64,000 nucleotides of DNA, from NCBI RefSeq assembly GCF_964275005.1, contig NC_092686.1, positions 45,754,333 through 45,818,332 of the forward strand, read 5' to 3'. Positions within the stretch are counted from its first letter, which is position 1. The number at the start of each line of letters is the position of its first letter. Shown here piece after piece: positions 33,801 to 45,586 of the stretch. The notes below the pieces were generated by a model. The model did no database searches, was not told the origin of the DNA, and saw nothing but the letters and a program-made list of their open reading frames with translations. Both the position numbers and the translations under genes were made by a program. The DNA is from Diadema setosum. Lineage: Eukaryota > Echinodermata > Echinoidea > Diadematoida > Diadematidae.

Positions 33801-36800
33801 TTCTGTAAAAGATGTAAACTTGAGTAGAAGTCATTTGACAGAACTTTCCTGACCAACCAAAGCCACGGGGACAACTTCTGGAATCTTACCTGGGTGATCA
33901 AGAAATAAAAAAAATCAAAAAGTGCCTGCACTATTCCGGGTGAGTATTTTTCATTTTGTGATACATCTGAAAACAAAAACCAATGGATCTATCTCCCCAT
34001 CATTCACTTCTTTACTTGTCATTATATCTAATTTTTCCCATCTACCAATGGTCAACAAGCTCTCCTGAAAAGAATCACAATACTCCTGGGCGAGACTATG
34101 ATTTCCGTCCTCTACCATTTTCTATTTCACACTCTGCCATGATTTCGGCTATCAGATGATCTTAGCATACCTATAAATCTTTGAAATATTTGGAGAGGTG
34201 GCATTTCCAGTAGCGATAGCTGAAAAAAGTTATCAATTGTAAACCCTGACTGACCTTTGGAGAGATGTCGCCCTCTTGGGCAGCCCTCTGGAGAATGAGT
34301 AAGTAGTCTTCTAAATCTGCCTGTTTGTTGTGGATGTCAGAAGTAACAACATGCTGGAGTAGTGTCTCCAACAGCAACACTGTGAAGGTGCTGGATTAGG
34401 GAGAAGAATGGAAACATTTTCTCAAAGACCTGGTAACTGGTAAAAACTTGTTTCAAAATGGATACTTCCAAGTCAATTACCTTCAGTTCCTGTAGTTGGC
34501 AAAAGCTGGTATCACAAGTCAACAGACTTGCACAAACAGAAAAATGTAATTTCATTTGATTATTATTCCATTATAATTTGCTCATTTACCACCATTCTAA
34601 TCTGAACCATTTTGAATATGAGGTACTTTATCAAGAGACAAGAATCTTTGCCCCCAATATGTAATTCTGGAATAAAGAAGAAACATACACTGACTAGAAG
34701 TTTTGGTCTTTCAAGAAACAATTCCTACAATTTCATGAAGAACATAATAATCAATCTTGACCCAATTTGGATGAACCCATACCCACTTCAGGGTGTGCAT
34801 TCTTGTACATCTGTGGAACCAGTGGAACCTTGAAGATATCATAGCTCTTGTATTTTATAATACTGTGTGCCAAGTCAAGATGTTCCTGTATCGTCATGAA
34901 TACTAGTAAAATTTGATTACAAGACTTCAGAAAATGTATTCTAACTATTCAATGGAAGCGTAGCTACAATCACCACATGGCTGTCAGAAGACAAACTGGC
35001 TGAACAATGTATTCTATGGGCAAAAGTACCCTCTAAAGCAACCAGCATTGTCATACATATACATGTTGTAGTACAATGACAAAGTTCATAGGCATGCTAC
35101 TTCTTATATGACTCGGAAGCAAAAAGACACAAGCCAAGACTGCTGCAGTGTGATACTGCAAAAAGGACCTTACCTGTCTTTAGTGACTTGCTGCATACAC
35201 TCCAAAAAGTTGATGGTGTGAGGAGTGTACTTTGGGTTTCTCACATTCACACTGACCACTGAACTGGAAGACAAGTGAAAGATTCATCATCATCAATGAA
35301 TTAGCTCCTCACATGCATTGTAGGCTATGTACTATACACTATTCAGTGAAGAACATAGTACTGTGATGAAAGCATATTATCCAGCAAAAAATAGATGACT
35401 CTCTTAAACAATACAATGAGATGTAGCAACAAGTAAATTATGGTAAAAACTGATATCTTCGCACAAATACATGTAAGGACAAACACTGCACAACCTAGCA
35501 GAATATGTTATTATTAGGTATGCCTGCGTTATCACATTACCCTGAAATCAAACTGATATTTGGGCTTATTCAACCACCTATCTACCATGCCATTAATGAC
35601 TTTAATTATTTTTGACAATTATCCATAAAATTGTGGGAAATCATAAATAAAATCATATGGACACAGACATCAAACATGAATGTTGTCAGCTGGGCTTCAA
35701 CAAGTAGAGGGCACTTTCACAGACAAGGTACCAAAAATAAATTCAGTCATAATCACTAGTCTTACAATAAATAGTTGATGGTATGAAAATTCCATGAGTA
35801 AATGTGCTTGCAACTTCTAGCCACACAGCTGATTATGGATAAGGAACCTTACATGATTGACCACTCAGCAGAAAAAAAAAAAAAAAAAATGTGTAGTTTC
35901 CTTCTCAAAAGACTGCCTCTTCATTGCCATACTGTAGTGGAATTTTGATGGAAGGAAAGTTTGGGTAAAGCTTTGTTATCTGATGGCAAAGCTAATCTAT
36001 CGTCTTGCTGATTGCTTACTTCATAATTTCTTCCTTCAGAATCGAGCCATAATGCCTCTCCAGCATAGTGAAGAGTGCTCGGTACCAGGAAGTAGCCGGC
36101 CTTCCCACAATGCCGTACTCTAGGGACTTCCCCAGTAAATCTACACAGCCCATTAGTGTGGCTGAGGATGAGTCTGTAGATGGGGAAAACAAGCATGATT
36201 GAGTCATATTCAGATTCAAAGCACATAAAATCTATGTAAAAAGTATATGACTATGGAAAAATCACAAGACTTCAATTTTGAATGAATATATTTGAATAGT
36301 TTATGTTCCTCATTGAGAACATACAAACATAAAACTCTCCATGAAAAAGACTGCAATAAAAGTGATGTGCATCTCACAGAACTGAGATCCAGCATATGCA
36401 ATATCAATTGCAAAGGGAAAAATGATGCATTTTAAGGATGGCATCACAGCATATTGTTAGGTCAATCCTCCCCTAAAATTCTGCTGGACCATCAGATGAT
36501 AAGAGTATTGCTTATGAAGACTGACTTTTGATGTACAGCAATGAGAAATAATACCTTGTATATTTCTTGTCACAAAATTACACGTTAAGTGCTCCCCTGG
36601 TATAACCAGCTTGGAAAGAACTCTACGTTTGTACATATTGTATCTATGACAACTGTCTATTTGATGTTCTCCAAAACCAATATCTTACCATGCAGGGCAG
36701 ATGGAATAATGCACTGACTGAGAAGATTGAGTTTGACCAGGGTGGTGTCCAGACCATCAAACACGGTGGGAAAAAAACTTGTGTAGTGCTCTGGAAGCAG

Positions 36801-39800
36801 ACCGCCGGGCAAGTGGGGCTTTCCAAGTGGGTATATAGACTGCACCAGATGGGGGAAAACAATGACCAGAATTGGTATATTTGCATTAACGTAGATCTAT
36901 ACCGGCTACCTATAAACATTAAAGGGACTATGTAGTTTTGGCTGAGACCTAACTTCAGGTTTCTGTCATTTTTTTGTGAGGTGATAAGAAACCTATTATA
37001 AATATGAAAAAGCATGTAATTTCAAAAGGAATTCAATGTTTATTTGATCAAAATCGGTTTTGAAATGGCTGAGATATCCAAAAAGAGCAATCCTAAAGTT
37101 AAAGCCTAATCCTCATCTCCACCAATACTATCCCATCCCTTTAAATCTCATTTCTTTATCTCTTACCAGCATGTTCCATTGTAAAAAGGGCAATGCACAA
37201 AATTGCTTTTGAACTGTGCATACTCTACCTGAACTTTAAATTCATCCTGTTACTATAACTATCTCAAATGCTTTAGCACTTTACGCAAAAAACAAACAAA
37301 AACACAAACAACCCTCTACATAAGCTAGCTTGCCCTTGTTTAACTTGTCCTGTAGTTCGTGACAAAACTCACCTCTCTCTCTGGGAAGTGTTCCAGCCAC
37401 TGGAAGGCCAGAAGGCGTTGCCCCGGCGACAGGGCAGGGTGGTTGGCCATGGTGAGAAGCTTGCTCAGCAAAACACTCTCTTCATCCGCATTCAGTAATT
37501 CCGTAGGGAACAGGGCCTGCGGTAAGACATAGGGACATTCAGGAAGAAAATTAAACGCCTCTTCTCGAGATGATAGTCCATGATTGGGCTTTCCTGAAAT
37601 GAAACCTAATTTATGATAAATGTACCAAATTGGAAAAACATACATATTTAGCTCTTTCTATTCAATTCATCTGCATCGAGGGTAAATAAACAATGCCTAT
37701 TGCGCATCTGCAACTCTTTTATGACTGTTTTCCACATTCATATATCACCGAGTGTTATGATATGATGATGGTTACCTTGAGTAGGAGGACAAGATGGAAG
37801 AGAGCGATGTCAGCTGATGAGGCCCAGTTTGACACATGACCTTTGAGGATCTGCAACAGGAAGTAATAAACAAAGGAGATATATTGTCTCTTCTGCTTAC
37901 TGAATACACTTACACAGCATTGTATCTCATCTTCTCTTCACAAAACACAGTCTAAGTGTCTCTTCAAAACATCAATGTGAAATCAACAGATTTTAAATCA
38001 AAATGTCCCATATTTCTTGCCATATTCCACGTGTGCTTTGAAAAAATCTCTATCACCACAATATTTCTTTATCTCCTGAGTAAACAAGAGACTATCTTCA
38101 ATCTAACACTAACAACATGAACTACAATCACATGATTGTATCTTGATGAAAGACACAATGCTATAACAATAGGGGCTACTAATAACATAAAGGTTAGAAA
38201 CGATCTTCCATACCAGAGGATTGATACTGGAACAGTGGGACAGACACTCCCCAACCAGCAGGGAGGTCTGCATGGCACTAACTGGCGTCATTAGGGGCAA
38301 GTGATCCACGAGGTAAGTCAGCGCCCTCTTCAGTTCACGCGTGTCAATGTGTACTGGCAGTTGATCAGGTACAGCTCCCACTTTCTACAGACAGAACAGG
38401 TGGCAACCAATATAAACATATCATTACTACTCGGAACAGTACTTTGAAAGTTACAAATCTACACTTACATTGGTTAATAACTCACAGAAAGCCTGATTAT
38501 CATGAAATAATTAGCACACCAATATTACTCATTAATGATGGCATTGCAAAAAGTTTCAGATACTGGCATTATATCATTGATATCAACCTCATCGATTGTG
38601 AAATCTCTTTAGAATGATAGGAGACACCACATATACATGGCATACCTTTTTCAACTGGAACATCTTGACATGAAAGTTGTCAGGAAGGTTCAGCGGCTGA
38701 AAGAGACATAAACATACGAATAATCCTCAGTAAGCATGTTTGGTAAATAATGTTGTGGCATATTTGTCACTACCTTGCCTGTAGAATGAGTAGGTTTATG
38801 ACAATAACATATATTTCAATAACATCTATTGGAGACCAATTACAGAGAGTGGGTTCAGACCATGAAGGACACTGTGTAACATTGTGTCAGCTCAATGTTC
38901 AAAATTGTCACATTTCACTGACTGATATGCATGATGATTTTCCAAAATACATGTACAACACTCCAGCGTACATACGTTTTGAAAATTATACTGTCACTAT
39001 CAAGGGGTCGATAAGCAAATATATCTTTGCAAATAAATAGTTTACTGAATGGTTTTATTTCAATGCTACTGCCTATGGGAAGTATGGAGCATTATATCCG
39101 GTGACTTACAGACTTAAACTTCTTTGAAGCTATTGGCACTTTCAACCCTAGTTTGTTTGTTTGTTTCAAAGCTTCATATTTACACCCTATCAGAGACTCT
39201 AGTGGCATGTTGGATCATGCAGGTCAGGTTTTCACAGTGGAAATTTTGTTTAAGTTATGGCAGACTTTACTCCTGCAAAACAAAAACAACTAGTAGGTGC
39301 TCTTTAGCTCTCACCTTTAGGGGTTCCTTCCTTGTACTCAGCAAGTCTGTCAAAGAATGTGCCGTTGTGCTTCACAGAACGCAGCAAAACAAAAATAAAC
39401 AACACAGTAAACATTTCTCTACATTAAAATTCCACATATGAGTGCCTTACTTAGTATGTTGGGCAACCACAATGTATCCAAAAATAATATGCTCATGGTT
39501 TGAGTAAATATATCTAACCCTTCCCCCCCCCCTTTAGTCTGTAGATATGAAGTCTTGTGACCTTGTTAACTCAAAACCCAGTACAATATTGACAATTATT
39601 AAACTTTTAAACGTTGTTCATAAGATGAGAAATGCCAAAATTATATAGTATATTTTGTAACACTCTGAAATTAAACAAATTTCATTGTACCTGCTAGCAT
39701 TTTCTAGAAGTTGGTCCAGGCTGTTCTTCAGAACTGTAGAAAACAGGGTCTGAATGTTGGAAGGAAACCAGGGAAGAAAAGAGAAACAATGCTGGTACAA

Positions 39801-42800
39801 AGCACTTTCCACTGGACATGACATCTTTGCATATTCATTCATGACACATTGAAAGAGGTTTATTTGTTGTCTTGGGCCATAATGGGTGGGGCCACAATAA
39901 ATGTGCTTTCCAGTGGTAGTACAATATGTCCAGAACATCGTGTATTCCAGTGGTGGTATGATATGTCCAGAACATAGACAAGATAGTTACTATTTAACAG
40001 CAGTTGATACATGTATGTAAATTTGCACAACTTAATTTCATCACCTTGCGCGAACAAAAGCAATACGCAATGAGACCCATTGCATCATTCTGCGAGCACA
40101 ACACTGAGTTTCAAATCAGTACATTTCATAAATTGGTCGAAGAAATAAAAAATCATCAATCCCACACATCACCTATCCAATAGTCGTATAAAGCGTTGAA
40201 TCTTCATCACTGTATCTTTATAAAACCAACTAGTTAAACCATACCATGCAAGGACGTAATGGTTTCAGTCAATGTATAAAAATAAAAAATCATTTCTCTC
40301 AAGATAATCCAAAAGGCAATAATGGGTTTAATCAGAAGCTGGTGAGAATGTTGCACCAACTCCCATCAAAACTGAGGATCTGGGCAGATCACAAAAGTTG
40401 CACTCACCATGTAACTCTGGCAGGAGTAAGAGTTTTCAAGTTGACACATGGCATAAAAGTGGTCCACCTTTCTTGACAGCAAACCCTGTTAACAAACAAG
40501 AGAAAACGTGATAGAACAAATAAATTAGCTTCATGTCATGGTTGATAACAAGGTAGCATAGCAAAAATCTGGCTGAACTCTACTAGTCATTCAGAATCTT
40601 TAGATGAATGAAATAAGACATGAATAACATTGAATATATGAATATAGAGTTCTTATAAACTGGTTGATGCAGATTCACCAGCTATGACAGATCATATTCA
40701 CAGACATTTTATACCTCTTAAAAATATCATTCCTTTATAATTCAACAACAGTCTCTTTCTTGAGGATGCAAGCTGTTTCACTGCCTTCATTGAAAGTTAA
40801 ATCTATTCCTTGCACATGTGCTAATTTGCATATAGGAGTCTAATCACCAAGGAAAATTTGGATGATATCTGATGAAAAAAGAGTCATGCCTAAAGCCCTT
40901 TTATGAAATAAATCCTTGCCTGATACTGAACAGGTTATGAAAAATGAAAAAAAGTTATCAAAAAACAGTGCACTGGCAGATGTTTGCACAGCCATGTAAT
41001 TACTGAGTAGTAAAGGACTGGTACATATTCAGTGAGCAGGTTTGCTTACAGGATGTAGAATTTCAATTTCTTTCAGGCACTCGCAAGCCATGGCACGGAG
41101 ACATCTGTCCTTGCTTCCATTCACCCTGGATACCACATCAAGAAGTAGATCCACCAACTGTAGGAAGATTCTAGGCTGCTCTTCCTTTATACATTTTCAA
41201 CAATTAAGAAACAAAGAGAGAAAATGTCAGCCTTTGGGGAAAATATAGAGAAAAACAAGTTGAGATATGACTACTGTACAATTATTGCCCTAAATTTGTA
41301 ACATGAAGCAGTTTAACTATCTTAAGTTTCCCTGAAGATCAAAGAATGTTTGGAATATTTCAAAATTTTCAGACTGGATGTTGCTTGAAGATATTGAATG
41401 AAAAGATGTCATGTAATCAATCAATTTAACACACACTATAATTTCATAAATTACAAAAAATCTTGAATCATGTATTGTTTATAAGCACTCCTTTCTTTAG
41501 CATGCCACAGCAGTTTTTGAATAACTGATCACTCAGAGTAATAAAAACATGAGGGAAAATCTGAATGAATCAAATTGCTTATAATGAAATAAGTGAGTAC
41601 AATTGTATAACACTCTGATGATGTCAATGAGCTGCAGTAGTTCTTACCAGCACACTACAGTCCAGCAGGACATCAGTAATTGTGACCAGCATCTGACCCT
41701 TGAGGAAGGCCTCTGTGTCCAGGGGCAGCTGGTGATAGATGTTGGTCAGCGAACCCACAACTTGTTCAACGCTACAGAATGGAATAAAAGTTTATTAATA
41801 CATGCCAGAAACAAAGGGTTACATCAGGGCCAGTAGAGGACAAGCAATGAAATTACCCTCTCATAAAAAAAAAAGGTATCAACTATTTATCATGACAACT
41901 ATTCAAATGCACTTGTTTAAATTCAAATTGCATATACTAGTAATCAGATTCCACATGGAATACCACCTTGAAGACATGCATGATTCCAATTAATGTATGA
42001 TGCATAAAGACTTTAAATGCAGAGGAAATTCAGTGAAATTGTGTGTTATGCAATCATTTCAAAAAGCAGTATTTGTATTAAAGATTAACATTTCAAAGCA
42101 TATATAATATCGAATATGGCAAAAGTATCCTACACTTTGCCGACAAAGTGTTCAAACTAACCTGTCTGGACTGGATAAAAGACTTGAGCTGTGTTCTTGA
42201 AGGAGCCCAAGAAGTACAACTTTGGCACCACTACTGAGGTCATCGGAAAATAGGGCCTAAATAAAAACACAATGGAAAGTCACAATCAATATCAACAATA
42301 TCACTTCGGTGAATCAGTAGCTCAGTACCTAGAGCAAAACTGTGAGAATGAATCCTCATTAAAAAAGAATATAAAACAAAACTACAGACTTGATCAAGGA
42401 AGTACAGGTAGAGACTCAGTTTCACTCATTGTAATAACATTAACTTTGTTTCAGTACAGACAACTGTCAAACTGACCCACTGATGCCAATAAATTTACAA
42501 CCTCAAGAGGCAAACACTCAATACAGGCAGTAAAAAAAAAAAAGAAATGATGTACCGACACAACAATGCATGAGACATCATTAGCCCTTTTACTGATGCA
42601 TTACCAGGTACCATCATTTCACTCCATTCTCCCCCCCCCCCCCCCCCACCCCCAAAAAGTGAAGGATATTAAAGACAGCAGATTAACAACGTGATTAAAT
42701 ACAATTGTCAATGCCATTGTTGGTATAAATGGTACAGTAAGGCATATAGGCATTATTCAGGCGCACTGGGGTGTAGTACTATACTAATCAACGCAAAACG

Positions 42801-43124
42801 ATAGTGTACGCATACGAGAACGCAATTCACTAAATCAGTGTGGTGTGATGCTGATGGGTGAGAGGCGCGAGCTAGTCGAGCTCTTACGTTTACAACAAAT
42901 AACTCCATACGTGGGACTGTACACCACTGCACTGTGTCAATTTCCCAGAGATGCGGAATGTGAAGTACAACCAAAATGAATCTGTTTACATAGTGTACCT
43001 GCAGAATATCGAGGACGAAATCATCTTCACTGACGTTATTGTGCGCAAAGAACGTACTGGGATTCTTTCGGAAGGAAGCGGCAGCTTTTAGCCACCGGTG
43101 GTCTTCGGGATAAGCAGACATCAT
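24132..43124 (-). CDS. AP5B1: AP-5 complex subunit beta-1 (AP5B1) orthologue, complete, 24 coding exons
   Basis: Large beta-type subunit of the AP-5 adaptor complex, which works with SPG11/SPG15 on late endosomes and lysosomes in retrieval to the Golgi. The reconstructed ORF totals 2,706 nt (901 residues plus stop), close to the about 878 residues of human AP5B1 as I recall it. Every intron is GT-AG and the phases chain without a break. Diagnostic matches to human, in order, are FRKNPSTFF (human FRASPSAFM), MACECLKEIE (TACECLRELE), the block LFPTELL...HPALSPG...FQWLEHFPE (LFTAQDEALL...HPALPPP...SFPE), RERACLYYTILTSLSSEK (RDHARLYYILLAHLAAPK), and the C-terminal ICTVALSGDR...LETDLAD (YCVAIHLPPD...LEAALAD). 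Exon coordinates are given in the three part entries. The start is the first of two adjacent ATGs (43122-43124). Confidence 0.93.
25890..26445. mobile_element. 556-bp MITE with 19-bp perfect terminal inverted repeats, AP5B1 intron
   Basis: AAGGGCTTTTTACACTTGT (25890-25908) is exactly inverted at 26427-26445. The core ttacac/gtgtaa motif recurs internally (near 26009, 26113, 26290, 26354 and 26431), and so do 'ccttagcccc', 'gtccggggc' and 'gtacgggacta' in both orientations, so the whole element is a nest of short inverted repeats. Flanking bases do not give a clear target duplication. No coding content. Confidence 0.8.
26887..28148. mobile_element. Hairpin-ended repeat carrying a 156-158 bp tandem array, AP5B1 intron
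   Basis: The left end GTCCCCGCC (26887-26895) is inverted at the right as GGCGGGGAC (28140-28148). There it forms the outer arm of a stem-loop GTCCCC..CGAAC-tc-GTTCG..GGGGAC. Between them lie six near-identical units starting at about 26903, 27061, 27217, 27373, 27531 and 27689, plus a diverged seventh. Then comes a cacacgga/cggacgga microsatellite (28013-28105). Every unit carries several aaggtcaaaggtca motifs. The architecture parallels the 9141 and 13087 repeats. It is consistent with a non-autonomous Helentron-type element with an internal minisatellite, which is an inference. Confidence 0.6.
26903..27990. repeat. Tandem array of about seven 156-158 bp units
   Basis: Anchor 'ggcgaaggagtagcatttt' recurs with spacings of 158, 156, 156, 158, 158 and 158 bp. 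Adjacent copies differ by only a few bases in the first six units; the last is clearly diverged. High unit-to-unit identity points to recent expansion or homogenisation. Confidence 0.92.
32203..36839 (-). CDS. AP5B1: AP5B1 exons 12-18 (residues about 372-673)
   Basis: Minus-strand exons: 36689-36839, 36020-36173, 35174-35263, 34255-34390, 33544-33679, 33013-33119, 32203-32333. They code the C-terminal half of the solenoid: LGKPHLPGGLLPEHYTSFFP, TLMGCVDLLGKSLEYG with SWYRALFTMLERHYG, INFLECMQQVTKD, TFTVLLLETLLQHVVTSD, PILNYLQMLLHRTPLMEDG (human LNFLQAAAAHC) and HQDLEIRERACLYYTIL. The acceptor of the 34255-34390 exon is set at ccag|CACC because the closer ttcacag would bring in a stop. Confidence 0.88.
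32657..32867. mobile_element. 211-bp MITE with TACTGTAAAAC ends, AP5B1 intron
   Basis: TACTGTAAAAC at the left faces GTTTTACAGTA at the right. Internal blocks are also inverted or repeated: ttcgcg, gcgaatttcatg, tttgcgaaatt and attcgcgaaaaattcatgccgcgaa. TA at both ends fits a Tc1/mariner-type target, although superfamily assignment by eye is uncertain. Non-coding. Confidence 0.65.
37373..43124 (-). CDS. AP5B1: AP5B1 exons 1-11 (residues about 1-371)
   Basis: Minus-strand exons: 42999-43124, 42162-42256, 41648-41771, 41050-41184, 40408-40485, 39691-39749, 39315-39369, 38646-38696, 38214-38384, 37776-37850, 37373-37516. They code the N-terminal alpha-solenoid half. Landmarks are MMSAYPEDHRWLKAAASFRK (exon 1), VEQVVGSLTNIYHQLPLD (exon 3), RCLRAMACECLKEIEILHP (exon 4), LTYLVDHLPLMTPVSAMQ (exon 9) and SKLLTMANHPALSPGQRLLA (exon 11). 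The exon 7 acceptor is placed at 39370/39371 rather than at the nearer tttgacag, because only that choice keeps the frame open (STTAHSLTDLLSTRKEPLK). Likewise exon 6 is begun at cattcag (39750) rather than at ttctacag. Confidence 0.88.
42312..42362 (+). repeat. Possible tRNA-derived SINE fragment
   Basis: gtagctcagtacctagagc resembles a tRNA D-arm/A box, and agaatgaatcctc about 15 nt later resembles a B box with changes. Spacing is too short for a functional tRNA and there is no acceptor stem. If real, it is an eroded SINE head. Confidence 0.2.
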
Positions 43125-43268
43125 TCAATTCAATGGAGACAGTTCTGTGTATGTTGACGTACGTTCAGCATGTACACACGCCCTCCCTTCGCTTGGAATC
43201 TCAATACAACATTGACCAGCAGTAACTCCTCTCACGTTCGTTCCGACTGGCTCTGCTCTGTGGAGCAG

Positions 43269-43279
43269 TGGGCGGGGCC
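43269..43279 (-). promoter_or_regulatory. AP5B1: GC box upstream of AP5B1
   Basis: GGCCCCGCCCA on the minus strand lies about 145 bp upstream of the AP5B1 start codon, in a locally GC-richer stretch without a TATA motif. It suits an Sp1/KLF-type site in a housekeeping promoter. Position and motif are seen; function is inferred. Confidence 0.4.
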
Positions 43280-43350
43280 ATTATCCTCTCTGGTACTCAG
43301 TATTTCGGGAAAGAGCACGGATTTATAGAATCACATTATTGTTAGCATCT

Positions 43351-43551
43351 GGGCCCCGTCTTATAAAGACTTGTGATTGATTCAAATCAATCACAACTTT
43401 ACGATTGAATGCAAATCCATCTTATAAAAAAGTTATGATTGAAATTAAGACGGAGAACTGCAATCAATCAATCACAAGTTGCGATTGATTGCAGCTTTCA
43501 AGAGATTTGTGATTGATTGATTTCTATCACAAGTTTTATAAGACAGGGCCC
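43351..43551. mobile_element. 201-bp inverted-repeat element, GGGCCC...TTATAAA ends
   Basis: GGGCCCCGTCTTATAAAGAC at 43351 faces its inverted form at 43546-43551 and inward (acaagttttataagacagggccc). The interior repeats 'tcaatcacaa / ttgtgattga' about six times in both orientations. It is related in layout, but not clearly in sequence, to the 87-bp element at 22215. It lies about 230 bp upstream of AP5B1. Confidence 0.7.
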
Positions 43552-44300
43552 TGGTTTCTCGTTCAATCCTGTCTAGCGGCTACCCAAGGGAGACCATAAA
43601 AGTGGCCGTTGTAGACAGGTGGTCGACAGGGTCTTCAACAATTTGGTTTATTGGCCCGGGGGGGGGGGGGGTATAGTGAGGTCTAATTAAGGCAGGTCTG
43701 ACCGAAATAAATAGGATTTTTTTGACCTTGAATGAAGAATTAGAAATACTGTGGGGAGATATTGGAGAGGCGAACTATAGGCCGGATGGGGAGCGGTATC
43801 CCCCTGGAATTTTCTGAGGGATCGTCACCTCGATTCTATTTTATATTTAGTTAGAATTTTGATAAAAGTTGTATCTGCGAACCTGTTTAAAAGATTTCAA
43901 GTTTTTGGTTTAAAACTTTTTAAATATTCCATTGAAAGTGTGCAGCAGATGGTTGAATTTTTATTCTAAAAACGCAAAAGCTCCCTTGTATGGACAGGTG
44001 GACACCCGTTTCACACTCTTTCTTCCGTGCCCCATCCCCCTAAAAAAAATAAAAATAAAAAAAATAGAAGCATACAGAGAGAATATAATGAATGCATTCT
44101 TACCTACGGCCATGAATCTATACTAGTATACATGTAGGCCCACATTCGGGCGCTGTTTCCTGGAGCTATAGGGTATTATCTTTTTGCCTTCGGTGTTCCC
44201 GTCCCCCTCAGTTCTTACGTAAAACCACATGAAAATCTTTTTGTGCAAAGTGAAGGACGAAGTTTCAATCTCTTCTAACCAAGCGCGCCGGAACACTTCT

Positions 44301-44340
<40 letters not shown>

Positions 44341-44342
<2 letters not shown>

Positions 44343-45040
44343 GGGGGGGGGGCAAAATGTCAACGGGGGCACAATAATATGTGCGATGTGAGATCCTCGG
44401 CGCGGGAGCGGAGCGAGCGAGCGGGGGGGGGGGGTGGTGGGGAGGGGGTGTGGAAAGGGGATCCCCCCCCCCCCCCACTGTAGGGAGCTTTTGTAAAACA
44501 GAGTACAAAAGTCGCGTTTATAGACCATTTAAAAGCAAATTTCTAAGGAATTAAACATAGTGAAAAATAATCAGTGCGAAGGACTATGATTATTACATAC
44601 GGGAGTACATAATAATGTGATGGTGTGAGATCCTCGGCGAGGGAGCGAAGCGACCGAGCGGGGGGAGGGTGTGGGAGGGGGATACCCCCTCCCACGGTAG
44701 GGACTTTTTGTGAAAACAGAGTATAAAAGTCACGTTTATAGAACATTTAAAAGCAAATTTCTAGGGAATTAACATATTGAAAAAAAAATCAGTTGGAAGG
44801 ACTATGATCTTAACATACGGGGGTATATTATGTGATGGTTTGAGATCCTCGTCGAAGGAGCGAAGCGACCGAGCGGGGGAGGGTGTGGGAGGAGGATACC
44901 CCCTCCCACGGTAGGGACTTTTTGTAAAAACAGAGTATAAAAGTCCCTTTTATATAGAGCATTTTAAATTAAATTTCTGAGGAATTAAACATAGTAAAAG
45001 AAATCACTGCGAAAGACTATGATAATAACTTATGAAAACT
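44341..45040. repeat. Three tandem copies of a 215-237 bp unit
   Basis: The anchor 'agatcctcg' recurs at 44391, 44628 and 44843. Each time it is followed by a gaggagcgaagcgaccgagcggggg-type stretch, a short perfect palindrome (gggggataccccctccc in copies 2 and 3), 'acggtagggactttttgt', 'aaacagagtataaaagtc' and 'gcaaatttctaaggaatta'. Copy 1 has expanded G and C runs. No coding capacity. Confidence 0.85.
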
Positions 45041-45458
45041 TTTCATTTTACTATAAGTACGGGCAGAACGAGCGAGCCACTTTCACTTTGCAATTTGTCT
45101 GAAATGTACTCATTAAAAGCTTAAACGTGATCGCATCGTTCGAACAATGAAAAATATTCTTATAATGCTAGAAAACAAAGAAGAAAATGAAAAATGTAAG
45201 GTTTACTAAAGGTATGTTTCAGCAGGCACACTCGAGGACACGAGGCTACCATCTATACACTCGGAAGTTCCTTTTAGTGTATAGATACAATACTGTATGT
45301 CGTTAGTGTATCGCCCCATGAGGGGCGAAAATTTTTGCATTTTCAGTTATGAAATTACTACATTTAGACAAGAAATATGCCTTTATTGTTCATTTTGGTC
45401 TTTAAATCAGTGATTAATTATTTGTTACAGGGGCACTTTTGTCGCGACATTCAGGGAG

Positions 45459-45489
<31 letters not shown>

Positions 45490-45586
45490 TATTTAGGGGG
45501 AAGGTAGTATCTTCTCTATGTGACAGCATTTCAATTTGGTCAAACTTACGTCAACTTTCCATCAGTATAATTGACGGACTATTAAA

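Noticed and set aside
44265-44528. Poly-Lys and Pro-rich frames around the T/G homopolymer block
   Set aside because: They are direct translations of homopolymer runs.
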